Positions 13,499 to 24,450 of a stretch of 64,000 nt of DNA are shown in pieces. The DNA is from Climacteris rufus (lineage: Eukaryota; Chordata; Aves; Passeriformes; Climacteridae), in assembly GCA_013398175.1 (NCBI GenBank), contig VZRZ01001926.1, forward strand, positions 45,807 through 109,806, read 5' to 3'. The stretch's first letter is position 1. Every line of letters begins with the position of its first letter. The notes beneath the pieces are model-generated. The model was not told the origin of the DNA. It did not search any database and saw nothing but the letters and a program-made list of their open reading frames with translations. The position numbers were made by a program, and so were the translations under genes.

Positions 13499-14269
13499 TG
13501 CTGTCACAGTTCTTAATATTTGATCAAAACACTCTAATCATTATCTCTGTGTTCCATTGTGCCCTTAAGGGGAAGGGGGCACTCAAAACTCAGAGATGTT
13601 CATTGTTGAAAAGAGCAACAAGTCAGAAGTCTACAAAATCTTACAAAATTTTATTAGTAAATAACATACTTTTCATAGAAATTGGTATAAGTTAGACCCT
13701 GGCCTCCTATATAAGCACATGGCCATGGGTTTTGAGTAAAGGGGTAGGGTGAAAAGGAAGAGGGAGAGAGAAAGAAATTTGAGAAATAGAGGGGGAAAGA
13801 AAGAAAGGAGGAAACACTGATCTAGCTGGTGGGGTATCTAAAGTCCTGAGCTGCACACATGCCCAGGCTTCAGGTGGGTACCTTCCTACAGACAAGTTTT
13901 CACCATCCTGGAGATAAGTTTCTTGCTTTGTGTGCAAATGAGTTACCATGAGCAGTCCATTCTTTTAGACGCATATAGAAATGGTTCAGAGGGCTTCAGG
14001 GGTCTTTGGTGGTCTTGATAGCCCCTAGGTGGGTCAGCCTGTGGTCAACAGTCCCTGATCACTTCTCGACCTCATTCCTGCACTTGCAGTGTACTGTATT
14101 GTACTTTTGTCCAGGATCCAGAACAAAGATATTTGTCCCAGAAAATACTGCCCTACTTTCGTGTGGTCCCTTCTCCAGCCACATCCTGTTCTTTCTCAGA
14201 AAGTGTTATTACCAACAATCCATGTTTGGCTCTACAGCTATCAGGTTGTTGGTATTTGAGACATACACA
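13499..14269 (-). mobile_element. Minus-strand retroviral LTR, ERVK-like architecture
   Basis: Read on the minus strand, this interval has LTR order. A polypurine run, AAGGGGGGTAA (14280-14270), lies just outside the proposed start TGTGTATGTC (14269-14260). About 550 bp of U3-like sequence follows, then a TATA box CTTATATAGG (13715-13706), and about 50 bp later AATAAA (13655-13650). A U5-like stretch continues towards 13.5 kb. A short TATA-to-polyA distance is usual for ERVK-type LTRs. The 3' edge is uncertain; the TG/CA at 13499 is a guess and the end could lie nearer 13.59 kb. The polypurine tract suggests this is the 3' LTR of an element whose internal part lay to the right, but no env or pol sequence is recognisable there. 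Confidence 0.5.
13650..13655 (-). promoter_or_regulatory. LTR polyadenylation signal AATAAA
   Basis: AATAAA on the minus strand, within TAATAAAATTTTG, about 50 bp after the TATA box of the same LTR. This spacing is one of the main reasons for calling the LTR. Confidence 0.5.
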
Positions 14270-15220
14270 TTACCCCCCTTGACTACTAGTCTTCTACACT
14301 GTATGAGCAAGAAGGAGTACTACCACCCACACACACAAAAAAATAAGTTTTTCTAGCAAAAGGAAAATCTTTACTTAAATGCCTCTTGTGGGGATGGATC
14401 TGGGTAGCTCAGGTCAATATTTGGTTGAATATTTTGTATCCTTCTGCATTGGGAATATGTGCAGAGCAACTCCCTAAATGCTGACTGACTGCAGTCATGA
14501 TTACTGTTCATTCTGTCATGACAAAGAGTGGTCTAACATCTCATATTACAGGAAACAGTAGGAAAAGGTTTATTAGACAGTTCTGCTTAGGAGAGATGCT
14601 GCATGAACTCTTTCATGTTCAAAGATGTGGTTTAAGGTAATGTTTAAGCTGTGCAGACCCTGCTATCATAGGTGTCATCATGCAACATTAAAATGAATAA
14701 CTTAAATGTTGCTTCTTTTTCGGCTGCAATGTTTATGAGGCATAGAGAGGACTGAGGTTGGTCTGACAAAAAAATAGAAGGGAGTGGAACAAAAGAGTAT
14801 TAGAGAGACCATCAGTATCATGGAAGACCAAAGAATTTGTAACAGATGGAGCTTGACTTTGTGAGGTAACGTCCTTTTGGAAGGCTTTTATTCCTCCAGA
14901 TTTCCCTGTTTGCAGGACTAAGTGTAAAATTTTCTTTCCTGGCTGTTCATGAGTAAAGCAGCATATTAGAACTTGTAACACTTTATTTATATGTCACATT
15001 ATTCCATTCAATAAAATGATATTTCTTTCATCCAGAAAAAACCGCATAGCTCCTACACAGGGCAATGCTAATGGATTTTAAATTCTAACTCTGTAGGGAC
15101 AATTTAAAGTCTATTTTCCTTCTACCAACTGTTGGGTGGGTTGGGTTTTTTTATTATTAGTGTGTCTCATATGTTTATTACACACTTCCCCTCTTTTTCT
15201 GAAAATGCTGATTGTCTTCA

Positions 15221-15279
15221 ACTGATTATTATTATTATAAATATATTATTAAAGAATAATATATTCATTATTATTATTT
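15221..15279. repeat. ATT-rich low-complexity sequence
   Basis: Runs of ATT/TTA triplets interrupted by TAAATATATT. Low-complexity DNA without further signal. Confidence 0.7.
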
Positions 15280-15328
15280 CTGTATCACTTTAGTATCTAT
15301 TTAGGACTTCTCTCGTTTGTCTCTAAGA

Positions 15329-15400
15329 TTTGATTCTTCTCTCTGCATTTCTTTTTACATTTGATTCTTTTCTCTGCATTTGATTCTTCTCTCTGCATTT
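15329..15400. repeat. Pyrimidine-rich repeat, 3 copies of a 20-22-bp unit
   Basis: Copies of TTTGATTCTTCTCTCTGCAT begin at 15329, 15360 (one base changed) and 15379. The first two are separated by 11 bp of related pyrimidine-rich sequence. It looks like a small local duplication in a polypyrimidine tract. Confidence 0.75.
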
Positions 15401-15720
15401 CTCTTAAATCCTTCTCTCATTTTGCCTCTGTTTTCTTTCATTATATATCCCTCCCCCATCATATATTTACTTTAGTAGCACAGAAGAAAGTAATAAGAGT
15501 CATTTATGGCTGCTTTGTCTTAAAGAGTTGGCATGAGAGGATTTCTGGTGGATTCAGGAGATGCTACTCTCATATAAGCTACTGCCCTAGGTAAAAGATC
15601 CTTTCTCTGTACCCTGGGATTACCACAGAGAGTTTCTTCAGAAAGTCAGTGTAGAGATGACAAATGCCAGAGATATAGAGCATTTTGTCCATATGTCTCT
15701 AACAATTTCCCCATTTGAGT

Positions 15721-18700
15721 CAACCGTATTTGGAGTAATAAGTGATAGATATTTTGTATCCTCTATTCATAACATAAAAAATGCCTGTGCTGTCTGAAAA
15801 TACAAAGAGATAGCACAGAAAACAGCAGCAGCTCAAATGCCAAAAGCCCTGGCTTCAAATAGACCCTTCCTGCTACTTCTCTAAAGTATCCTCTAGAGCA
15901 GACTTGGGGAAAAGTTATGTGACTGTTGCTACAGGCAGCAGGGGCTTAGTTATTAACAACTGTGAGCTTTAACAAAACAAGTACTTCTGCTACTGATTTT
16001 ATTTTTCCTATCAGCAAATAACACACATGACAAACCTTTGGACCCAGTACTCTATTTGTCCCATCATTTTTATGCATTTCATTCAATCCTTTTTGCAGAT
16101 ACTTGCTAGAATGAAAATACAGAAGTCAGTGCTTGCAGAGATCAAACCTGCCATTGTTCTTTGAATAAAAGATTGTATTTGAGTACAGAGGTTTGTGTAA
16201 GAATCAGTCCCCTTCCTTGTATCAAGTCAACTATTTTCAGCTCAGTGTAACACTTTGTTTTCTTGGTTGTAGCTATGGCAATAAGATTAGATGATATTCA
16301 GTAAAATTCATTTTACAAATTATCACAAGACTGTGATAGGACAGATGTAAAAATACTGTGGAATGAGATTGAAATTAAATCAGAACTCAGAATACTCCTC
16401 AAAATAGAGATTCTCAAACTCATCCAGGACCATCTGGTAGTTTGTGAATGATTTACAGTTAGCCACAATAAGCACGATGGAACTGATGGGCCTGATGGGG
16501 ATTATATTTCTAACTCAAAGACATTTTAAAAAGGCATTTTACCCCCATTTTGGGTGGGTGTTGAATTCTTTGATCTGGAAATTTTGTAACAGTAGCAGTC
16601 AAATCAATTTCAAACACTTTCATTACAGTACAAATCTACAAAGCTCGTTATGGTCTGAGAAGAAAAAAAACAGAAGAAATGTAGAAGTTGTCCTCTAGGC
16701 CTCGGGCCATGTTATAATGAGAGTGGGAATGAGCAGTGGTAGACACTATTTTGTGTTCTGCCTGTGTATTTCTGCTGCATGGTAGAGTCCTGTCAATTTA
16801 CCAGAACAGCAGACCTTAACCTGCACACACTAAAGATAGCTTCCTGAAGTTTTGAATAATTTTCAATAAATTTTGGGTTTAATCATATTTCTTTTCTAAT
16901 AAGCCTACTGTCAACACCTAGCCTTTGCTGTTCTTAATTATATATGCCATCAAAGCCAGAAGGAAGACGTGTTTAGATATGTTTAACTTCCAGAAGTTTA
17001 ATGAGCTCTTTTTATTATTATTATTATTGGCCTATTTCCCAAGGAAAGTGTTACCTTCATAGAAAAGCACTGGAAAAAAATATTTTCAGGAAATATTTCA
17101 CTTTTATTTTCATTGATGTGCTAAGATATTATATTATATTTCATTTTATATTGTCTGATACAGAATTGACATTGATAGGTTTCTGTCATTGTATATTAAG
17201 AAAATATCAGATTTCAAAAAGCAAGTTGGAGTTTTATTTTGCTGCTGTTTCTTCTTCTTCTAATACAGTTGTTTATAGCTTTTCTTGAATATAAGCTGAC
17301 ATACTAGAAGGCTGGCAACAATCAACCCTGCAGGCCTGGACAGCAAGAGAGTAGCATTGCATGAAATTTTATCTCCCAGCACAAGTTAAGCTCAAATTAT
17401 GTCCTTCTGTATTGCATAAGGCCTATATTTGCCTTCCATTATGTGAAAAAACACATGTTCAAATTGCATAAATAGAATGGGTAAAATAGAATTTTGCCTT
17501 TATAAATAATATGCAGCAGCTCTGGATTCACAGTCTGTTCTGGTCATACTACTAAATTTCATGCCCAGTTTCCAAGATGATGAGTAGCTAAACCTGACTC
17601 TTCATGGGGAAGGAAAATAGCAGATTATTTAGACCGATGTAAGACTATTATTTCCTTCAGGAAAGGTTGTCTTCAAGTATTATCTCAGTGCTCAGTCCTG
17701 AAGTAGCAAAGGACTTAAAAAGACCACTCAGAGCCTGTCAGGATAAAGTCATTACTTCTTATTTGACTATTCTGCTTTTCCCAAAGTAAATGAGTGTTCA
17801 ACTGTATTTGTTCCTTTTCTTTTTTTTCTAATATCTTCGGCTGAAGTTATTTAATTACAATCCTCATTTAAAGCCAGAAACAGGGACGTTACTTCAGTAG
17901 ACACATCATGCATTATAAAAATTCCATTGTTTCTCTTCTCAAGTGAAAATAGTGGGTGGAAATTTACTTGCTCTCACTATTGGTTATCTGAATAATTGTT
18001 TGCTATTATAAATGAAAATAAATGGATGTTTGCATATAAATAATCATACCCATTTTCTCACTAGCAGTATATATTCCAATTGGTGGTATATAAACCATCA
18101 CTTGCTCAGTGACTCAGAAATTATTGTGTCTTTTAGAAAAGGTCTGTTTTGCAGAATAAAACAGTTTCTAGCAGCACAGACAAGAGCTTACAGTCACAGT
18201 TTTAAACTGTCCATAATTTTACGTCACAGGATTCAGCAGTATGCTTAGTTTGCTGTGAATTTCTGAAATAAATCACACCACGGCACAAATAATTTCATAC
18301 AGTGTATGCATTAAAACCAGGGGGTTTTAATAGGACAGAAGAATGACAGTGTACATACCAGATGACCAAAATCGGTGTAATATGTAGTTCTCAGTGCAGA
18401 GTTTAAAAGAAGGAAAACAGTGGGAAAACTGAAATCAAATACTGTAATTGATGAGGCGACATGACATTCATGCTGATTTCAAGAGCAAAAGGTGAAAGAA
18501 TCAGTCCGGTAGGTCTGTGAGGGCTCTTCCTATGTAGGAAAAGTATCAGTTGAGGACAGTTTGCCAGGCAATGAGCTAGGTGAGAAGGAGTGGAACCAGA
18601 CCATTTAACATATGTCAAAGTATTGTTCAACTTTTAGCATTTACCAGGAAAGAACAGATAGTCCTCCTAGGTTTATCTTGTGCTATTTGGGAGCACTTAT

Positions 18701-21700
18701 AGGATAGGTAGGAACCTGTTAAGGATAGCTTTTTCAGAATCATCACAAGGAATATCCACTGCTACATTCATATGCAATGGAGCGATTTGCCTTTGATTTT
18801 AGCTCTAAATCAAATCTCATATTCAGGTGCCAGAAGTGCTGCATAAAGACATTTTATGGGTAGCACAGTGCTCTAAATAACTATCCCTATAGCAGCTGCC
18901 CAACAAGTCTCGTCTCTTTACTTTTCCAAGCACCAAAATAAATGCAGGTCCTCCAGTTCTCCCTGTTCCAAGACAAAGAAGACATCCTGACTTGTTTCTT
19001 TATCTGAGCTGAATTAGGAAGGCCTGGGTTGTGTGTGCATACGTGGGAAATTGCTGACCGTTCAGTCGGAGCAGGTGAGACAATAAAAGTTTGCTGAAAA
19101 AAGCCTAACCTGCCTACTGTGAGAAAAGCTGCAAATCATATGTATATATAGAGGGAAAAGCAGTTCGCCTTAAAAGAAGAACTAGATTTTCAGGCACTAA
19201 ATCAACCCGCAGACCTGCTTATAACATCTCTCTGCTGTCTTAGCCAATAAAGGCAATACAGCTTTGAAATGTTATGGGACAATCAAATGTATCAACAGCC
19301 TTTGTAATTGCTGACTGTGTTTCTGCTTTTAATTTGTGAATGTACTAACTGTGTTTCATAATGCCTGCCTCTGATAGAAGGAAATGCCTAAGAGTAACCA
19401 GAACCTGTGGATAAGGTTTGCTCTCCTGTTGTCCTTCACATCCTGAGGACAATGCAGAAAATGAGTCATTACTTAGTTGACAATGTAGCAGATCAGAAGT
19501 AGCTGATATTTATCTCTGATTAGGAAAGGATCACTATAATTCTTTTTACGTGAGCAATTTAAAACCTTTTCTTTAATCTGAGAGAAAGGAAGCTCTGCTG
19601 TTGTACGGAGTGGAGGATATTTTTAGTGTTACTGAATACTGTAGGATCAGAATTTCCACCTGCCTTTGAAACATGCTGTAGCTTTCCTGCTCCTATGGGC
19701 TAGATTTCTTTGTCTCACTGTAGACTGACCATCCTACTCTTTATACAGTTCTCATGCAATGAAAGAAATACATGGGGGCATTCTGGTATATAGGGCACAA
19801 ATAATGTCCCATTCACTGTGCAAGTAGCTAACCTGCCAACTTTCAGTTCTTCAGATGGATATTTTGAGGGTTATAGAGCCCTATATGCTTATGCCTTTAG
19901 TGCAGTTATGAGTGAAACGAAATACTAAAAACCTCTCCCGCTGAAAAGGATTTATATAACATTGCATTTTGAATTTGTGGGGAACTGAATTGAAAGGTGC
20001 AAAGAACACTAAAAATGAATAGATGAAAAGGGAAAAAAGGAAGCAATTCTGGTAATTTTTTGTGTGGGTGAAGTATTGAATTATTTTTATCCATTTTAAT
20101 CAAGCTACAAGGAAAATTATGAAGTATATTCATTTTTATACTGTTGGTGTATACATCAGTACAAGTTTATTGGTCAGCAATAGAACATTCAACTGAAACT
20201 CTGATATGCACCCTCTTTTTTGATACAGCTGATACAAAGAAAATTGGTTACCTTTATCACAAAAATACATGTTGATCATATATCTAATTTTTTGTCTGCA
20301 AAGTCATATGCTAGCTCACCAGACTCATGAGGAAAAGAGAGCTTAGCTTAACTTAATTTTGTTCTACTTATGCTTTGGAATACTAAGGGAACAGTGCTTG
20401 ATTCACAGGCATGAAGGATATGCCTTAATATACAACTCCATAGCAAGAACAGGAGGCTCTGCTTGGAGACTACCTGGCTTTTTCCTGAAAAATAAGAACA
20501 AACCCTCCACTGAGGATGGGAAAAAATGTGTGGAAAGGGGGAGGATCTTCTGAGGAAGGACTTCGAGTACTGAAAACCCACAAGCAAGAGTTGTGGGGAA
20601 TTCATTGCTTATTTTTTACAGTGGAAAATGCAGAAAAAAACCTGCACTTTTCACAATATCCTTCAACTATTTACTAATGGCAATGCTTCTACTGCTGTGA
20701 CTTGTTTTCAGCTTCTCAGTGTCTCATGGTTGTTAAATATATGGGTACAGTGGCTGGCACTGGAAATCTTTGCCCTGTCTGCAATTTGGGAGCCACCCAT
20801 GGGTCATCTTGCTCAAAGAGCAACAGAAAGTAGGACCTATTCTGAGGCCAATACTGTAACTGCTGTCACATATCACTTCTGTTATTGCAGCAGATCCTGC
20901 AGAAGTGCTCCAAATCCCCACACAATAAAAAGAACCTGTTTTCTGAATACATATTATGGTGCAATCAATTCCTGTAGGAGATGAAGCACTTTAATGTGAA
21001 AATTTCCTCATTCAATCTTTGTTTGTTCTTTCTGAAGCAGTCGTGCTGCTCTTCACTGCAAAGTGTCCCTACTGTGCCCTTTCCTGATATAAATCACATT
21101 ACACCCAGCTACAACTCTCCTGCTTGCTTGCTTGCCACATCGACATGAAGGCTCACACTTAATTTACAGGTATCTGCATTTGCTGACATGTGCTATTAAA
21201 CGTGTTGTCTGGCTGTTTTACTAATTGAGAGTGCAAGAAAATGAGAAAGAGGAAGTAAGGAGAATGAGCAACCAAGCACAAACGGAGAAAACTCTGTCAC
21301 TGACTTTCTGGAAACTTGTAGTAATTTACATGTGATAACTCTGAAATGCTTGACTGTTTGATAGAAATTGGCTAATGGATTCAGAGCTGCCAGCAAGTAG
21401 TGACAGAATGCCAGGAGAGTAAAAAGGCAGTGTAGTTACATAGGTCCTGTTTCCCTGGTGAAAGCAGCAGGGAAAAAATAGCATTAAAATAAAAACTACA
21501 AGAACAACAACAATAACAAAGTCGTCATGGAGATTTTTCCTCAGAAAACTTTGGCCTTTTCAGCTCGTTTAGCAAAGCAGTCTATCCTTGGACACAAGGC
21601 CCATGTGCCACCTAAATCCCACATAATTTTAGTTGAGGATTAAGTGCAACTCAAGAGCTAGGGATTTTTATTGTGTGTGCTCTCTACTCAGACAAACATT

Positions 21701-22974
21701 TCATTCTAATTGAGTGACACTTGGTAACAGTTTGGACTGAAAGGACATTGATCACTCATCACTGGACATAACAACAAACTGCAGATACAGAATTTAAACT
21801 TCATAGAGCTTGATGTTGTTGGGATGCCTGCTGCTACTTTGATCTATTTCTAATTGTCACAGAAAAAGTAGAGTTATTTTGGTGATGTGCCTTACCAGGG
21901 TGTGCTAGATACACCTAGAAATACTCATTAGGCAGATACTCAGAAAAAGGGACCATTTTCTCAAAACAGAACCAGCTCAAAACTTAAAACAACCTAGAAA
22001 ATTACTTTTTGCAACTACACTATATTAGTATACATGTAATGCTGAAGAAGATCAATAATGTATTTTATTATAGGAGTTCCCATAAGAAGCATTGCACTCT
22101 TTTTAAGTATTACAGCTTAGGCATTGTCCAAATACAATGCATTTTTGATGGATAAAATACAGTATCAGCTGAAGTGGAAGACTAAAATTTAAGCTTCTTA
22201 ATCTCATCTAAAGCAAAGTCATATCTGAACCAAAAAGTTCCCATTTGAAACATTTTGTTATTATGATTTATTGAATGACTAGACTTTAAAACTCTTAAAA
22301 ACTCACTGATTTATTCATAAATCATCTGAATTTTGCAGAAAAAAATCACCTTTCATTAGTTTGAGACACCTCCTGCCTGCATCTGTCTAGGCAGCTTTCT
22401 AGGGAGACAAGACTGAAATTCTTCAGAATGCATCCCATTTTTACTATTGAAAGGCTAGTGGGGCACCAGGCTTGTGCCCCACTGTCTCTTATAACAATGA
22501 CCTACATGAAGGAGATACTCCAGACAGACCTTCCTTTTTTTCTCACTGCTTGAAAATCTTAGCTAAACAACAGCCTCAAACATAGCCAAAATGAAAAAAC
22601 AAATGGTTATAGAAGACATAGACATATTGAGGTACATAGCATGCCAGTTTAGACAATTAGTGCATACACAGTACTAGACTGCATACTAAAGTGTTTTCAT
22701 TTACAGTAAAAAACATAATCTATGGAAATGGTTGAAGTGTTTACTAACATAGATACACTGTCTGACTATGAACCAATAAAAATATTTTCTAATTCTGTTT
22801 TCTTTTTTACCTGCAAATATTGTTTCTTTTTTTTTCATTTTTTCACCCTAGGAAGACATTCAGAACTCATCTATACAAGGCTTTGAACAGCCTTATTTAA
22901 GTTGACCCTGAATTCAGAGGACAGTCAGACCTCCTCATCTGTATTACCATACAGTTCTTTGAGTTTACTGTTTA
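15721..22974. other. Unique noncoding DNA
   Basis: About 7 kb of AT-rich sequence without a recognised gene or transposable element. Short TTATTATTATT-type runs occur (for example near 17010). The longest frame, 118 codons at 20628-20984 on the plus strand, has no domain I know and an opposing frame over the same bases, so it is not annotated as a gene. Confidence 0.5.
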
Positions 22975-22977
22975 CTT

Positions 22978-23720
22978 TTTTCTTTTTTTTTTTTTTTAAT
23001 AAATACCAACCAGGTGCATATATAGGAACAGAAAAGGAATAGAGCAGGAGGTCTGGGTGGTACCTGGAGATCTGGGAGCACCTGGAGTTCTGGGAGCACC
23101 TGGAGATCCCTGAGCCTTCACTGCCCTGGCTAGGGTGCATTCTGGGGCTGAGAACTGGAAGGTGGGGGATATTGAGGGTGTCCTTATCTCCATCTTCCTT
23201 AGCTGCCCCATCCAGGACACACTGCCTCACCACAGGGACTCATGCTCCAGGCCTGGCGCCACTGCGTCTGCCCTGCATGCCAGCCCCTGGCAGAGCAGCC
23301 CTGGCGGCACCTTGACTGTCCAAGGAAGTTCTAGTTTACCCTGCAATCCCTGTCCTCAGATCCCAGCAAGTAGCAGGAGGAGCTGGCAGGTCCTCTGCTC
23401 TGGGCCAGGGCAGTGACTGCTCAACTACAGGGCCCCAGCATCCCTGAAGAAGAGTCATGGCAGGCCCAGCACTGCAAGAAGCTGCCCTGACATCAGGACC
23501 CCTAGGGTGCCCCACATCAAAAAGACTCTTTTCATCTTCTGATAAACTCTCCCAAATAGTAGCTACACCTTGAATGTGTTGTTTCAGAGAATGTTTGAAG
23601 CAAAGCCAATAACCTGGTCCACTTACAGATGGTGATGAATTTGGAATAGGGGTTTGTTCTCTTATGCAAGGAACAGCCCTGAGGAGTAGTTCAGTTGCAC
23701 AGGCCCTTCTCACTCGCAAA
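22978..23720 (-). other. GC-rich block with minus-strand oligo(A) end, unassigned
   Basis: This block is clearly richer in G+C than its surroundings. On the minus strand it ends in ATTAAA followed by a run of about 17 A, one G and more A (about 23000-22978). That is the layout of a polyadenylated transcript copied back into DNA, or of a host 3' end next to a simple repeat. A minus-strand open frame of 127 codons (23719-23336) and frames of 74 and 102 codons (about 23233-22925) cover it, but none resembles a family I can name. An 18-bp repeat at 23052-23112 reads as Gly-Xaa-Pro/Arg-Xaa-Pro triplets on the minus strand. It could be an old retrocopy, an ERV fragment or unique GC-rich DNA. Confidence 0.3.
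23052..23112. repeat. 18-bp tandem repeat, about 3 copies
   Basis: Two nearly identical units (23071-23088 and 23089-23106, TCTGGGAGCACCTGGAG plus one variable base) are flanked by partial units. In one minus-strand frame the units read GSP-GAP-RTP-GAP-RSP-GTT, a broken Gly-X-Y pattern. A period that is a multiple of nine would suit collagen-like coding, but the run is too short to support that. Confidence 0.7.
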
Positions 23721-24382
23721 CACTGACACTAGCTGGTAGAAGGCACTGCAATTGGGCCAGGAGCATAAATAATATTTCTGCAACATTTCATTCTGCACAG
23801 CTGAAATTAAATATGTCTATATGACTTTTCACTACTTGAAGAGAAGGTTTCATGACAGGAACCTGGTTAGCCCTTGCCTTTTTTGTTTGGGACTTTCCAA
23901 AGCACATACAAAAGGCTACCATTAAGAAGAGCAGAGATCCTGCATTTTTTATCTTGTGCACAAACCTGGACACACTTTATCAAGGTATAAATGATTATGC
24001 AATGTAGAGGAGAAGCTGAAGCTGACTCCCTATATAGTTATTCACAAAAAGGACTGTATTTCCTACCTATGTCTTTGGGGAAAATGAATTATGCATGAAA
24101 TCATAAGAAATAGTCTCTGAGATATCCCCTTTTCTACCCTTGCATCCATCTCTCTAAAGGATATCTGATCCAGTCCAGCAGAAATTCAGAATTTTAAGTT
24201 TTTATTATAGGAATTGGGCTTTTAATTTCTTATAACTTGCAGTGTCATCATCTCCATCAGACTGTTCCCTCTTTCCATCTAAAATTATAGTCTAGTTTTA
24301 ATCCAGTTTCTTTTTTTTTAATGTAAAATGCATGTTTCTTCCAAAGGTGATGTAGCAGAAAGTATATTTCAATGACATTACA

Positions 24383-24450
24383 TGAAATGACTGTGAAGTG
24401 TTAGCCACTGCATTCATTTTTTAATTATTTGCTTTCACACAGTCATTTCA
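24383..24450. repeat. Inverted repeat, 13-bp perfect arms
   Basis: Arms TGAAATGACTGTG (24383-24395) and CACAGTCATTTCA (24438-24450) are exact reverse complements separated by 42 bp. With a small bulge the pairing can be extended inward by a few bases. It may form a cruciform or an RNA stem. No flanking target duplication was seen that would make it a miniature DNA transposon. Confidence 0.8.

Larger units (their letters stand above)
14270..15716 (-). mobile_element. Possible degraded ERV internal/LTR remnants, unassigned
   Basis: The interval right of the minus-strand LTR carries no recognisable retroviral coding sequence; all open frames are short. At its far end the minus strand has a second polypurine-like run, AAATGGGGAAAT (15716-15705), immediately before TGTTAGAGAC (15704-15695). 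This resembles a polypurine tract followed by an LTR start, of a family different from that at 14.27 kb. Between them lie ATT-rich low-complexity DNA (about 15221-15279) and a triplicated pyrimidine-rich unit (15329-15400). It may be a nest of two broken ERVs, but the evidence is two short motifs only. Confidence 0.25.
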
